From an uncultured Clostridia bacterium (GTDB taxonomy: Bacteria > Bacillota > Clostridia > UMGS1883): a stretch of DNA of 64,000 nt. This document shows, piece by piece, positions 46,819 to 54,347 of the stretch. A program made the translations under genes and the position numbers. The DNA is taken from the NCBI GenBank assembly GCA_947626145.1, contig CANQRB010000002.1, positions 1 through 64,000 of the forward strand, given 5' to 3'. The notes beneath the pieces are model-generated. The model saw only the letters and a program-made list of their open reading frames with translations. It made no database searches and was not told the DNA's origin. Position 1 is the stretch's first letter, and every line of letters starts with the position of its first letter.

Positions 46819-48003
46819 ATGACCATAGCCGAACTTAAGAAGGAATTTGTAAAGTGCTACGGCGGGGATGAGAGCGACGTCCGCATCTTCATGAGCCCCG
46901 GCCGTGTGAACCTTATAGGCGAGCACACCGACTACAACGGGGGCTATGTGTTCCCCGCCGCCCTCACCATGGGCACCACCATCGCCGTCCGCCGCATACC
47001 CGAGAACGTTATCCGTCTGCGGGCCACCGATCTGCCCGACTATGTTGAGGCTGACATAGACAACCTTGACGCCTACCGCGACCTGAACTGGGGCAATTAT
47101 CAGATAGGCTGCGCCGTGGAGCTTCAAAAGCGTGGCTATGAGATTTTGGGCTGTGAAATGCTTTTCCACGGCAACCTGCCCTACGGCGGCGGCCTCAGCT
47201 CCTCCGCATCCATCGAGGTTTCCACCGCTCTGGCTCTCGCCACCTTCTCCAACGAAAAGAAAGGCATAACCGAGCCCGTGAACATGATAGAGATGGCCCA
47301 GGTGGGTCAGGGCTCCGAGTGCAACTACTGCGGCGTCAACTGCGGCATCATGGATCAGTTCGCCTCCGCCATGGGCCAGAAGAATCACGTTATTTTCCTG
47401 AACTGCAAGGACTTGAGCTACGAGATAGTTCCCCTTGAGATGGACGGCTATAAGATAGTTATCGCCAACACCAACAAAAAGCGCTCCCTTGCGGACAGCA
47501 AGTACAACGAGCGCCGTGCTCAGTGCGAGGCCGGTCTTGCCGCCCTTCAGCAGGCTATCCCCGAGGCCACCTGCCTTGGCGACATTTCCATGGAGCAGTT
47601 CATTCAGTATAAGCACCTCATCGAGGACGATGTTATCCGCAACCGTGTTGAGCACGTCATATCCGAGGACAACCGGGTGCTGCTCAGCATCGAGGCCCTT
47701 AACAGCGGCAACGTCATTGAGTTTGGCCGCCTGATGAACGGCAGCGGCGACAGTCTGCGGGATCTTTACGAGGTCACCGGCATCGAGCTGGACACCCTCG
47801 TTGAGGAGGCCCGTAAGATCGACGGCACCATCGGCAGCCGCATGACCGGCGCGGGCTTCGGCGGCTGTACGGTATCTATCGTCCGTGAGGACGCCGTGGA
47901 CGAGTTCATCGAGAAGGTTGGCAAGGCCTATGAGGAAAAGATAGGCTATGCCGCGTCCTTCTATGTTGACAACGTGGGCGACGGCGGACACGAGATAAAG
48001 TAA
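46819..48003 (+). CDS. galK: Galactokinase
   Basis: The 394-residue GHMP kinase has the GalK signature SPGRVNLIGEHTDYNGGYVF, the ATP loop GNLPYGGGLSSSASIEVSTA and the third motif GAGFGGCTVSIV. It phosphorylates galactose at C1 and supplies GalT, encoded directly upstream, in the same operon. A strong terminator follows. Confidence 0.97.
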   Translation: MTIAELKKEFVKCYGGDESDVRIFMSPGRVNLIGEHTDYNGGYVFPAALTMGTTIAVRRIPENVIRLRATDLPDYVEADIDNLDAYRDLNWGNYQIGCAVELQKRGYEILGCEMLFHGNLPYGGGLSSSASIEVSTALALATFSNEKKGITEPVNMIEMAQVGQGSECNYCGVNCGIMDQFASAMGQKNHVIFLNCKDLSYEIVPLEMDGYKIVIANTNKKRSLADSKYNERRAQCEAGLAALQQAIPEATCLGDISMEQFIQYKHLIEDDVIRNRVEHVISEDNRVLLSIEALNSGNVIEFGRLMNGSGDSLRDLYEVTGIELDTLVEEARKIDGTIGSRMTGAGFGGCTVSIVREDAVDEFIEKVGKAYEEKIGYAASFYVDNVGDGGHEIK

Positions 48004-48017
48004 AAAAACGGTTTTTC

Positions 48018-48054
48018 CGGCGGAGCCTGCAGCGGCTCCGCCGATGTTTTTTTT
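48018..48054 (+). terminator. galTK terminator
   Basis: CGGCGGAGCC (48018-48027) pairs perfectly with GGCTCCGCCG (48034-48043), and T8 follows at 48047-48054. Confidence 0.95.
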
Positions 48055-48136
48055 CAAAAAATTGTGACCGTCCCGCCGTCTTTTGTGTCCATATAAATGT
48101 AAGGCAAATTATGTCTGAAAAAGGGAGGAATAGAAA

Positions 48137-49648
48137 ATGAAAAAATTTCTTTGCGCGGTTATCGCTCTGTCAATGCTGCTGGCCGCTTTGCCGGCCTTTG
48201 CGGCGGACTGCGGGGATTTGGCCCTGCTGCCCGCCCATGTGCGCTGGGTAAAAAGCAAAATGGACGGGGGCGAATATGGGAACGATGTGCATCAGTTCTT
48301 CTTCTATGATCCGGTAAGCGGACGTTACTGTGACATTTTACTCTATTATGAGGACGGTCTGCCGAGGCTGCACAGGATATGGACGGACTGCGAGGGCGAG
48401 CCGGACGACAGCTTTTCGTACCGTATGTACGGCTACGGCAGGCCATCCGAGGGACTGTGCGGCTTCATTAACGGCGGCGGCTTCGCTGACCTCAAGGACT
48501 GTGAGGGCGACGGAGATATAGACGTATATTACGCCCACCTCACCGCCGACGGCGTAGATTATATGCAGATAAACGGACTTGACGGCAACAGTCCGTATTA
48601 TCCCATAATCAGTCTGGTTATGGAGGACAGCCGCTTTGCCGACGACGTAAAATACTACAGGGAGCAATACGCCATCTATGCGGCTCCCCTGCAGGAAAGG
48701 TATGAGCGGGGCGAGCTTGGGGACGAGGCCTTTGTTTTAAAAAGCTACTCCACGTGGAACGGCAACGAACGGGTGATCGGCATTATTTCCGTAAAGGACG
48801 GCAGGGCCGTTATCGTCGGGGAAAACGGCTGCCGGGAGCTGCCAGATGACGGGCTGGCCCGTATAAAAGGCTTTGTTGAGGAGAACAACTTCGACGCCCT
48901 GCCCCATTACACCAACAGCGGCGTCAATGACGGCGGCGGCTACAGATACGTTCACCTCACCCCCGAGGGCACAAAATATTTGAAGATTCACAACGCCTTA
49001 ATAAGAAAAACCAAAATCATGGGTTCCGGCGGCGAGTGGGTGGAGGCCTATGACGCCTATGCCGACGACGGCGCGGTCTACGCCGATCTGGAGCAGCTCG
49101 TGTATTCGCTTTACGAGGACGGGGGGCTTAAGCCCTGCGACGGCTCCGAGGCGAAGCTTTGGGACGAGGCGGAGCCGCCCATAAATAAGGTGAGCATAAG
49201 CGTCAACGGCTCCGCCGCCGGGGAGGGCGTGGACACGGGTCAGGCTGTGACCGCGCCTCTTGACAGAGCGCTGCTGGACGCCCTTGGCATAAAAAGGACA
49301 AAGCGGCCCGACATGAGCACCGTTGTTCTGAGCCGCGGCACAAGGCTCGTCATGTACGAGCCCTGCCAAAGCACCCTGACCGTGGTGGACGCCGGCGGTT
49401 ACGACAGTCCCGACGCTCTGGCGGCGGCTCTCTCCTCGCCCGCCGCCTATGAGAGCGGGGCGGCAAAGGCCGTTTCCATCGGATACACCGTCGCCAACGA
49501 ACGGCTGCCCCTTGAGGCCGTGTGCCGGGCCTTCGGTCTGGAATACGCGGCTGACGGCGGCTCCGTGAGCATAAACGCTCCGGCGGCGGAAAGTCTGGAC
49601 AGTGATTATGTAAAACGGCTCACCGCACTTTTGATGAGCGGAGAATAA
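48137..49648 (+). CDS. Secreted hypothetical protein with C-terminal stalk-like domain
   Basis: AGGGAGG precedes ATG 48137. A signal peptide (FLCAVIALSMLLAALPAFAA) starts the 503-residue protein. The first 330 residues hold a beta-rich domain with Asp/Gly/Tyr-rich segments (YYEDGLPRLHRIWTDCEGE) that I do not recognise. The last 160 residues resemble copper amine oxidase-like (stalk) domains: a beta-hairpin, a long loop and ERLPLEAVCRAFGLEYAADG. It stands alone between the galTK terminator and the tyrS promoter. Confidence 0.7.
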   Translation: MKKFLCAVIALSMLLAALPAFAADCGDLALLPAHVRWVKSKMDGGEYGNDVHQFFFYDPVSGRYCDILLYYEDGLPRLHRIWTDCEGEPDDSFSYRMYGYGRPSEGLCGFINGGGFADLKDCEGDGDIDVYYAHLTADGVDYMQINGLDGNSPYYPIISLVMEDSRFADDVKYYREQYAIYAAPLQERYERGELGDEAFVLKSYSTWNGNERVIGIISVKDGRAVIVGENGCRELPDDGLARIKGFVEENNFDALPHYTNSGVNDGGGYRYVHLTPEGTKYLKIHNALIRKTKIMGSGGEWVEAYDAYADDGAVYADLEQLVYSLYEDGGLKPCDGSEAKLWDEAEPPINKVSISVNGSAAGEGVDTGQAVTAPLDRALLDALGIKRTKRPDMSTVVLSRGTRLVMYEPCQSTLTVVDAGGYDSPDALAAALSSPAAYESGAAKAVSIGYTVANERLPLEAVCRAFGLEYAADGGSVSINAPAAESLDSDYVKRLTALLMSGE

Positions 49649-49709
49649 ATCGGAAGCATTTACGGCATACGCTGTTTGTGCGGGGACGCGATAAAATACA
49701 AAAAATCCA

Positions 49710-49738
49710 TTGACAAATCCGGCGTTATGTGTTAAAAT
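49710..49738 (+). promoter_or_regulatory. tyrS promoter
   Basis: TTGACA (49710-49715), 17-base spacer, TAAAAT (49733-49738), about 48 bases before ATG 49787. The leader is too short for a T-box. Confidence 0.85.
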
Positions 49739-49786
49739 ATTGAAAGCGTCACAAAACGCAAAATCTTAAAGAAAGGATTGTCCGAA

Positions 49787-51013
49787 ATGGAAAATGTATT
49801 TGACGTTCTCAAGGAACGGGGCCTCATTGCACAGACAACTCACGAGGAAGAAATACGCGAGCTGCTGGGAAAGGAGAAGATATCGTTCTATATCGGCTTT
49901 GATCCCACGGCTGACAGCCTCCACGTAGGGCACTTCCTTCAGATGGTGGTTATGAAGCATATGCAGGATCACGGCCATCGGCCCATCGCCCTTATCGGCG
50001 GCGGCACGGCCCACATCGGCGACCCCAGCGGCCGCACCGATATGCGCCAGATGATGACTTCCGAGACCATTCGGCACAACGGCGACTGCTTCAAAAAGCA
50101 GATGAGTACCCTTATTGACTTTTCCGAGGGAAAGGCCATAATGGTAAATAACGCCGACTGGCTGCTGAAGCTGAACTATGTGGATTTTATACGGGACATC
50201 GGTTCCTGCTTCTCCGTGAACCAGATGCTCACCGCCGAATGCTTCAGGCAGAGGCTGGAAAAGGGGCTCAGCTTTTTGGAGTTTAACTATATGCTCATGC
50301 AGAGCTATGACTTCCTGATGCTGGCCCGCGACTACGACTGCAAGATGCAGCTGGGCGGCGACGACCAGTGGAGCAATATCCTTGGCGGCATCGATTTGAA
50401 CCGCCGCAAGGACCGCCGTCAGGTTTACGGCATGACCTTCACCCTCCTGACCACCAGCGAGGGCAAGAAGATGGGTAAGACCGCCAAGGGCGCCGTGTGG
50501 CTGGATCCCGCCAAGACATCTCCCTACGAGTTTTATCAGTACTGGCGGAACGTGGACGACGCCGACGTGTGCAAGTGCCTGCGGCTTTTGACCTTTATCC
50601 CCATGGACGAGATAAGAGAGTACGAAAAGCTGGAGGGCAGCGCCCTCAACGAGGTAAAGGCCCGTCTGGCCTATGAGCTCACCGCCATGGTACACGGCAG
50701 GGAAGAGGCCGACAAGGCCGATTCCGCCGCAAAGGCCGTGTTCAGCGGAGCGGGGGACGACGCCAATATGCCCACGGCCGAAATTGCCGAGGCGGAGCTT
50801 GGCGAAGGTATGCCGGTTCTGGATCTGCTCGCGGCGGTGAAGTTCATTCCCTCCAAGGGCGAGGGCCGCAGGCTCATCCAGCAGAACGGCCTGAGCATAA
50901 ACGATGAAAAGATCACCGACATAGGTACGGTTATCACCAAGGACAGCTTCGCCGACGGAAAGCTCGTGGCGAAAAAGGGTAAGAAGTCATTCCTGAAGAT
51001 CGTCCTCAAATAG
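49787..51013 (+). CDS. tyrS: Tyrosyl-tRNA synthetase
   Basis: ATG 49787 lies nine bases after GAAAGGA; a TTG at 49778 is less likely. The 408-residue class Ic synthetase has the HIGH-type SLHVGHFLQ, the KMSKS-type [10 protein letters not shown], a Tyr-binding region [14 protein letters not shown] and a C-terminal S4 RNA-binding domain ([19 protein letters not shown]). It charges tRNA-Tyr. The putative Mn exporter gene follows after 15 bases and is probably co-transcribed. Confidence 0.97.
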   Translation: MENVFDVLKERGLIAQTTHEEEIRELLGKEKISFYIGFDPTADSLHVGHFLQMVVMKHMQDHGHRPIALIGGGTAHIGDPSGRTDMRQMMTSETIRHNGDCFKKQMSTLIDFSEGKAIMVNNADWLLKLNYVDFIRDIGSCFSVNQMLTAECFRQRLEKGLSFLEFNYMLMQSYDFLMLARDYDCKMQLGGDDQWSNILGGIDLNRRKDRRQVYGMTFTLLTTSEGKKMGKTAKGAVWLDPAKTSPYEFYQYWRNVDDADVCKCLRLLTFIPMDEIREYEKLEGSALNEVKARLAYELTAMVHGREEADKADSAAKAVFSGAGDDANMPTAEIAEAELGEGMPVLDLLAAVKFIPSKGEGRRLIQQNGLSINDEKITDIGTVITKDSFADGKLVAKKGKKSFLKIVLK

Positions 51014-51028
51014 CAGGCGGGTGGTATA

Positions 51029-51604
51029 TTGAACCTGATAATGATTTTTCTCACGGCGGTGTCGCTGGCCATGGACGCCTTCGCCGTTTCCGTGACCAAC
51101 GGTATCGTGGTGACGGATCTCCGTCCCCGCCACGCCGTTAAAATGGGCCTGTATTTCGGGACTTTTCAGTTCGTTATGCCCCTGATCGGCTATGTGCTTG
51201 GCAGCGGTCTGCGGGAGTACATCGAGGCCTTCGACCACTGGATAGCCTTCGGGCTGCTGGCCATTATCGGCGGCAACATGATAAGGGAGAGTTTTTCTCC
51301 CGAGGAGGAGGCCCGGGGCGGAAAGTCCGCCAAGGAGGCGCTGAGCTGCAAGGTTCTGACCCTTCAGGCCATAGCCACCAGCATTGACGCTCTGGCCGTG
51401 GGGGTGAGCTTTTCCCTCCTGCCGGACGTTGATATGTGGCTCTCCTGCTCAGTTATAGGCGTTGTGGCCTTTGCCTTTGGCTTCGGCGGCGCTCTCATGG
51501 GTAAGCGCGTGGGCGGACTGTTCCGGGACAAGGCGGAGCTTGCCGGCGGAATAGTGCTGTGCGTGATAGGCATAAAAATACTTATCGAGCATCTGTTTTT
51601 CTAA
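51029..51604 (+). CDS. mntP: MntP-type manganese efflux protein
   Basis: TTG 51029 follows GGGTGG. The 191-residue protein has six membrane helices and the twin MntP repeats with their acidic motifs: SLAMDAFAVSVTNG in helix 1 and ATSIDALAVGVSFSLL in helix 4. The family exports Mn2+ and protects against its excess. It is coupled to tyrS. No yybP-ykoY (Mn) riboswitch is present in the 15-base gap, although such RNAs often control this family. Confidence 0.92.
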   Translation: MNLIMIFLTAVSLAMDAFAVSVTNGIVVTDLRPRHAVKMGLYFGTFQFVMPLIGYVLGSGLREYIEAFDHWIAFGLLAIIGGNMIRESFSPEEEARGGKSAKEALSCKVLTLQAIATSIDALAVGVSFSLLPDVDMWLSCSVIGVVAFAFGFGGALMGKRVGGLFRDKAELAGGIVLCVIGIKILIEHLFF

Positions 51605-51630
51605 AGACAATTTTACCAAAATTAAATAAA

Positions 51631-51670
51631 AGACAGTTCGTGACCATCCTGTCTATAAACAAAACTACGG
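51631..51670 (+). ncRNA. preQ1-I riboswitch aptamer
   Basis: The stem AGACAG (51631-51636) pairs with CTGTCT (51649-51654) around a 12-base loop, and the A-rich tail ATAAACAAAACTAC follows. This is the compact H-type pseudoknot layout of preQ1 class I, which senses the queuosine precursor preQ1. It precedes queT, a preQ1/queuosine-precursor transporter, which fits the regulon. Confidence 0.85.
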
Positions 51671-51673
51671 ATT

Positions 51674-51730
51674 TAAGAGGGTGTATTATATGTCCTCTTA
51701 GAAGGGCGGGGTCACACCCCGCCAATTTTA
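51674..51730 (+). terminator. Riboswitch expression platform with terminator
   Basis: A TAAGAGG/CCTCTTA hairpin (51674-51700) is followed by the perfect GGCGGGGT/ACCCCGCC stem (51705-51723) and an AATTTTATTT tail. It is the likely transcription-termination switch for queT, about 25 bases before its ribosome site. Confidence 0.78.
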
Positions 51731-51760
51731 TTTCAATTTTATTTTTGGAGGAGTTTTACA

Positions 51761-52261
51761 ATGCAAAAGAAAATGGCAACAAGGTACATGGTTCAGGGCG
51801 CGATGATAGCGGCCGTTTACGTGGCGCTCACCAAACTGTTCGAGCCGCTGAGCTTCGGCATGAACGGTGCCATTCAGTGCCGTGTCAGCGAGCTGCTGAC
51901 GGTTTTGCCGGTGTTTACTCCGGCGGCGGTGCCCGGCCTGTTCGTGGGCTGCCTGCTGGGGAACCTGCTTGGCGTGGGAGTTTCGCCGGTGGACATAATA
52001 TTCGGTTCACTGACCACTCTGCTGGCGGCCTGCGGCACAAGAATGCTGCGGAAGAATTGGTTCCTGGCGGTGCTGCCTCCCATAGTGCTTAACGGCCTTA
52101 TTGTGGGCGGTTACCTGCCCGGAGTGTACGGCATGAATATACCCATCTGGCTTTCCATGGTATATGTGGCCGCCGGACAGGTCATTTCATGCGGCGTCGG
52201 CGGTCTGCTGCTGGCTAAGGTGATTTCCAGAACGCCGATATTCAGATGCGAGTATAATTAA
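51761..52261 (+). CDS. queT: QueT family queuosine-precursor transporter
   Basis: The 166-residue ECF-transporter S component has about five to six membrane helices and the family patterns VQGAMIAAVYVALTKLFEPL, YGMNIPIWLSM and AAGQVISCGVGG. It imports a queuosine precursor such as preQ1 with a shared energy-coupling module that is not in the window. TTGGAGGAG sits before ATG 51761. The preQ1 riboswitch upstream supports this substrate. A perfect hairpin terminator follows. Confidence 0.93.
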   Translation: MQKKMATRYMVQGAMIAAVYVALTKLFEPLSFGMNGAIQCRVSELLTVLPVFTPAAVPGLFVGCLLGNLLGVGVSPVDIIFGSLTTLLAACGTRMLRKNWFLAVLPPIVLNGLIVGGYLPGVYGMNIPIWLSMVYVAAGQVISCGVGGLLLAKVISRTPIFRCEYN

Positions 52262-52271
52262 GTTTAGCAAA

Positions 52272-52316
52272 ACAGAAAAGTTCCCGAAAATCTTGAGGTT
52301 TCGGGAACTTTTCTGT
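52272..52316. terminator. Perfect 18-bp hairpin terminator after queT
   Basis: ACAGAAAAGTTCCCGAAA (52272-52289) is exactly complementary to 52299-52316. The 3' arm ends in TTTTCTGTATCT, so it is a terminator, probably usable in both directions. Confidence 0.88.
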
Positions 52317-52435
52317 ATCTATATTACGGTAGGTATAAAATCTTAAATTTATCATATTTGCCTATTGCAATATGCGGCATAATGTAGTAAAATTAACCTG
52401 ATATAATATAATGTGAAAAAACAGGAGGTCATACT

Positions 52436-53869
52436 ATGTCCAATAACACCTATCAGACGCCCCTCAACTCCCGCTATGCCAGCAAGGAGATGCAGTACCT
52501 CTTTTCCAACGATATGAAGTTCCGCACCTGGCGGCGGCTGTGGATAGCCCTGGCCGAAACGGAGATGGAGCTGGGCCTGCCCGTCACTCAGGAGCAGGTG
52601 GACGAGCTCAAGGCCCACGCTGACGACATCAATTACGAGGTGGCTCAGGAGCGGGAAAAGCAGGTTCGCCACGACGTTATGAGCCACGTTTACGCATATG
52701 GCGTCCAGTGTCCCAAGGCCAAGGGCATTATTCATCTTGGCGCAACAAGCTGTTACGTGGGCGACAACACCGACATTATAATCATGACCGAGGCTCTTAA
52801 GCTTATCCGCAAAAAGCTTATCAACGTTATCGCCAAGCTCAGCGCCTTTGCCATGAAGTATAAGGATCTGCCCACTCTTGGCTTCACTCACTTCCAGCCG
52901 GCTCAGCTCACCACCGTGGGCAAGCGCGCCACCCTTTGGATACAGGATCTTGTGATGGATCTTGAGGATCTGGATCACCAGCTTTCCAAGGCCAAGCTTC
53001 TGGGCAGCAAGGGCACCACCGGCACTCAGGCCAGCTTTCTTGAGCTTTTCGAGGGCGACCATGAGAAGGTCAAGGCCCTTGACATGAAGATAGCCGAAAA
53101 AATGGGCTACAACGCGGTGTTCCCCGTTTCCGGCCAGACCTATGCCCGCAAGCTGGACACCCAAATGCTGAATATCCTCGCCGGAATAGCCCAGAGCGCC
53201 TATAAATTCAGCAACGACCTCCGCCTGCTCCAGCACCTGAAGGAGATGGAGGAGCCCTTTGAAAAGAGCCAGATAGGCTCCAGCGCCATGGCCTATAAGC
53301 GGAACCCCATGCGCAGTGAGCGCATTTCCTCTCTGGCCCGCTATGTCATTGTGGACGCCTTAAATCCGGCAATCACCGCCTCTACCCAGTGGTTCGAGCG
53401 CACTTTGGACGACAGCGCCAACAAGCGTCTCAGCGTGGCCGAGGCCTTCCTTGCCACCGACGCCATACTGGAAATTTACATCAATATCACCGACGGAATG
53501 GTGGTCTATCCCAAGGTCATCGAGAGCCGCATCATGAGCGAACTGCCCTTCATGGCCACCGAAAACATCATGATGCAGGCGGTCAAGCAGGGCGGCGACC
53601 GTCAGGAGCTCCACGAGAAGATAAGGGAGCTGTCCATGGAGGCCGGCAAAAACGTAAAGGTCAACGGCGGGCCCAACAACCTCATCGATCTGATCGCCGC
53701 CGACGGCAGCTTCAATCTGGACATCGACGCTCTCAAGGCCATACTCAAGCCCGAGAACTATGTGGGCCGCGCCCCTCAGCAGACGGAGGAGTTTGTCAGC
53801 ACCGTTGTTCAGCCCATACTTGACGCCAATAAGGAACTGCTCGGCATGACGGCGGAGCTTAGTGTGTGA
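52436..53869 (+). CDS. purB: Adenylosuccinate lyase
   Basis: AGGAGG precedes ATG 52436. The 477-residue fumarase/aspartase-superfamily protein has IHLGATSCYVGDNTD, GFTHFQPAQLTTVGKR and the signature loop SSAMAYKRNPMRSERI with the catalytic Ser. It cleaves adenylosuccinate and SAICAR in purine synthesis. A plausible promoter is TTGCCT at 52358 with TAATGT at 52380. No other purine genes are adjacent. Repeat C starts within five bases of its stop. Confidence 0.96.
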   Translation: MSNNTYQTPLNSRYASKEMQYLFSNDMKFRTWRRLWIALAETEMELGLPVTQEQVDELKAHADDINYEVAQEREKQVRHDVMSHVYAYGVQCPKAKGIIHLGATSCYVGDNTDIIIMTEALKLIRKKLINVIAKLSAFAMKYKDLPTLGFTHFQPAQLTTVGKRATLWIQDLVMDLEDLDHQLSKAKLLGSKGTTGTQASFLELFEGDHEKVKALDMKIAEKMGYNAVFPVSGQTYARKLDTQMLNILAGIAQSAYKFSNDLRLLQHLKEMEEPFEKSQIGSSAMAYKRNPMRSERISSLARYVIVDALNPAITASTQWFERTLDDSANKRLSVAEAFLATDAILEIYINITDGMVVYPKVIESRIMSELPFMATENIMMQAVKQGGDRQELHEKIRELSMEAGKNVKVNGGPNNLIDLIAADGSFNLDIDALKAILKPENYVGRAPQQTEEFVSTVVQPILDANKELLGMTAELSV

Positions 53870-53873
53870 CGAT

Positions 53874-54200
53874 GAATTAGGAATGAGGAATGAGGAATGA
53901 GGAATATTCCGTGCACTGACTTTATTTTTCGTTGATAATGTGAGGCGTACATAAGTATATATGACAAATAACCGGTAGGGCGCTACGAGGAGACGCGTCT
54001 CCCGGCGCGCCGTTGCGCAAATTTATGGTAACAATGACAGGAGATAAGCCTTCCCCTTTGAGGGGAAGGTGGCCCGCAGGGCCGGATGAGGTGTAGGATG
54101 CGTAGCATCCGTTATACGTTTACAGTTATACTGACGCCGCCCAGCGGCTACACCTCATCAGTCGGCCTTCGCCGACAGCTTCCCCTCGAGAGGAAGCCTT
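53874..54200. repeat. Intergenic repeat C, inverted relative to repeat A
   Basis: It begins with GAATTAGGAATGAGGAAT units (53874-53904), then the GGTAGGGCGC module (near 53973-54013). Two arms, 54049-54105 and 54148-54198, carry the GATGAGGTGTAG/CTACACCTCATC cores and GGGGAAGG-type hairpins. These are the arms of repeat A (34315-34464) in the opposite orientation. No gene is supported in 53870-54274. Confidence 0.88.
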
Positions 54201-54274
54201 GGCATTATTTGTCATTTGTACTTTTCACTGTTCTAATCTAATTTAAAAAATTTTAAAAATTTTTTTAAAAACAC

Positions 54275-54304
54275 GGAACTTTTTCGGCACTTCCCGCGTC
54301 TAAA
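54275..54304 (+). promoter_or_regulatory. ECF-sigma-like promoter, copy 1
   Basis: GGAACTT (54275-54281), 15 bases, CGTCTAAA (54297-54304): the -35/-10 pattern of ECF (sigma-E/sigma-W group) promoters. The same element with identical spacing precedes the second paralogue. Confidence 0.65.
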
Positions 54305-54347
54305 CTATAGAACATATTTATGTTACTATATTTTAGGAGGAATACCT

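Noticed and set aside
46714-48057. 447-residue minus-strand frame opposite galK
   Set aside because: galK is complete with all GHMP motifs. The opposite frame is Ala/Val/Gly/His-rich low-quality sequence typical of a shadow.
49649-49786. T-box leader before tyrS
   Set aside because: The transcribed leader is only about 45 bases and has no specifier or antiterminator elements.
51014-51028. Mn-sensing yybP-ykoY riboswitch before mntP
   Set aside because: The gap to tyrS is only 15 bases, too short for the RNA.
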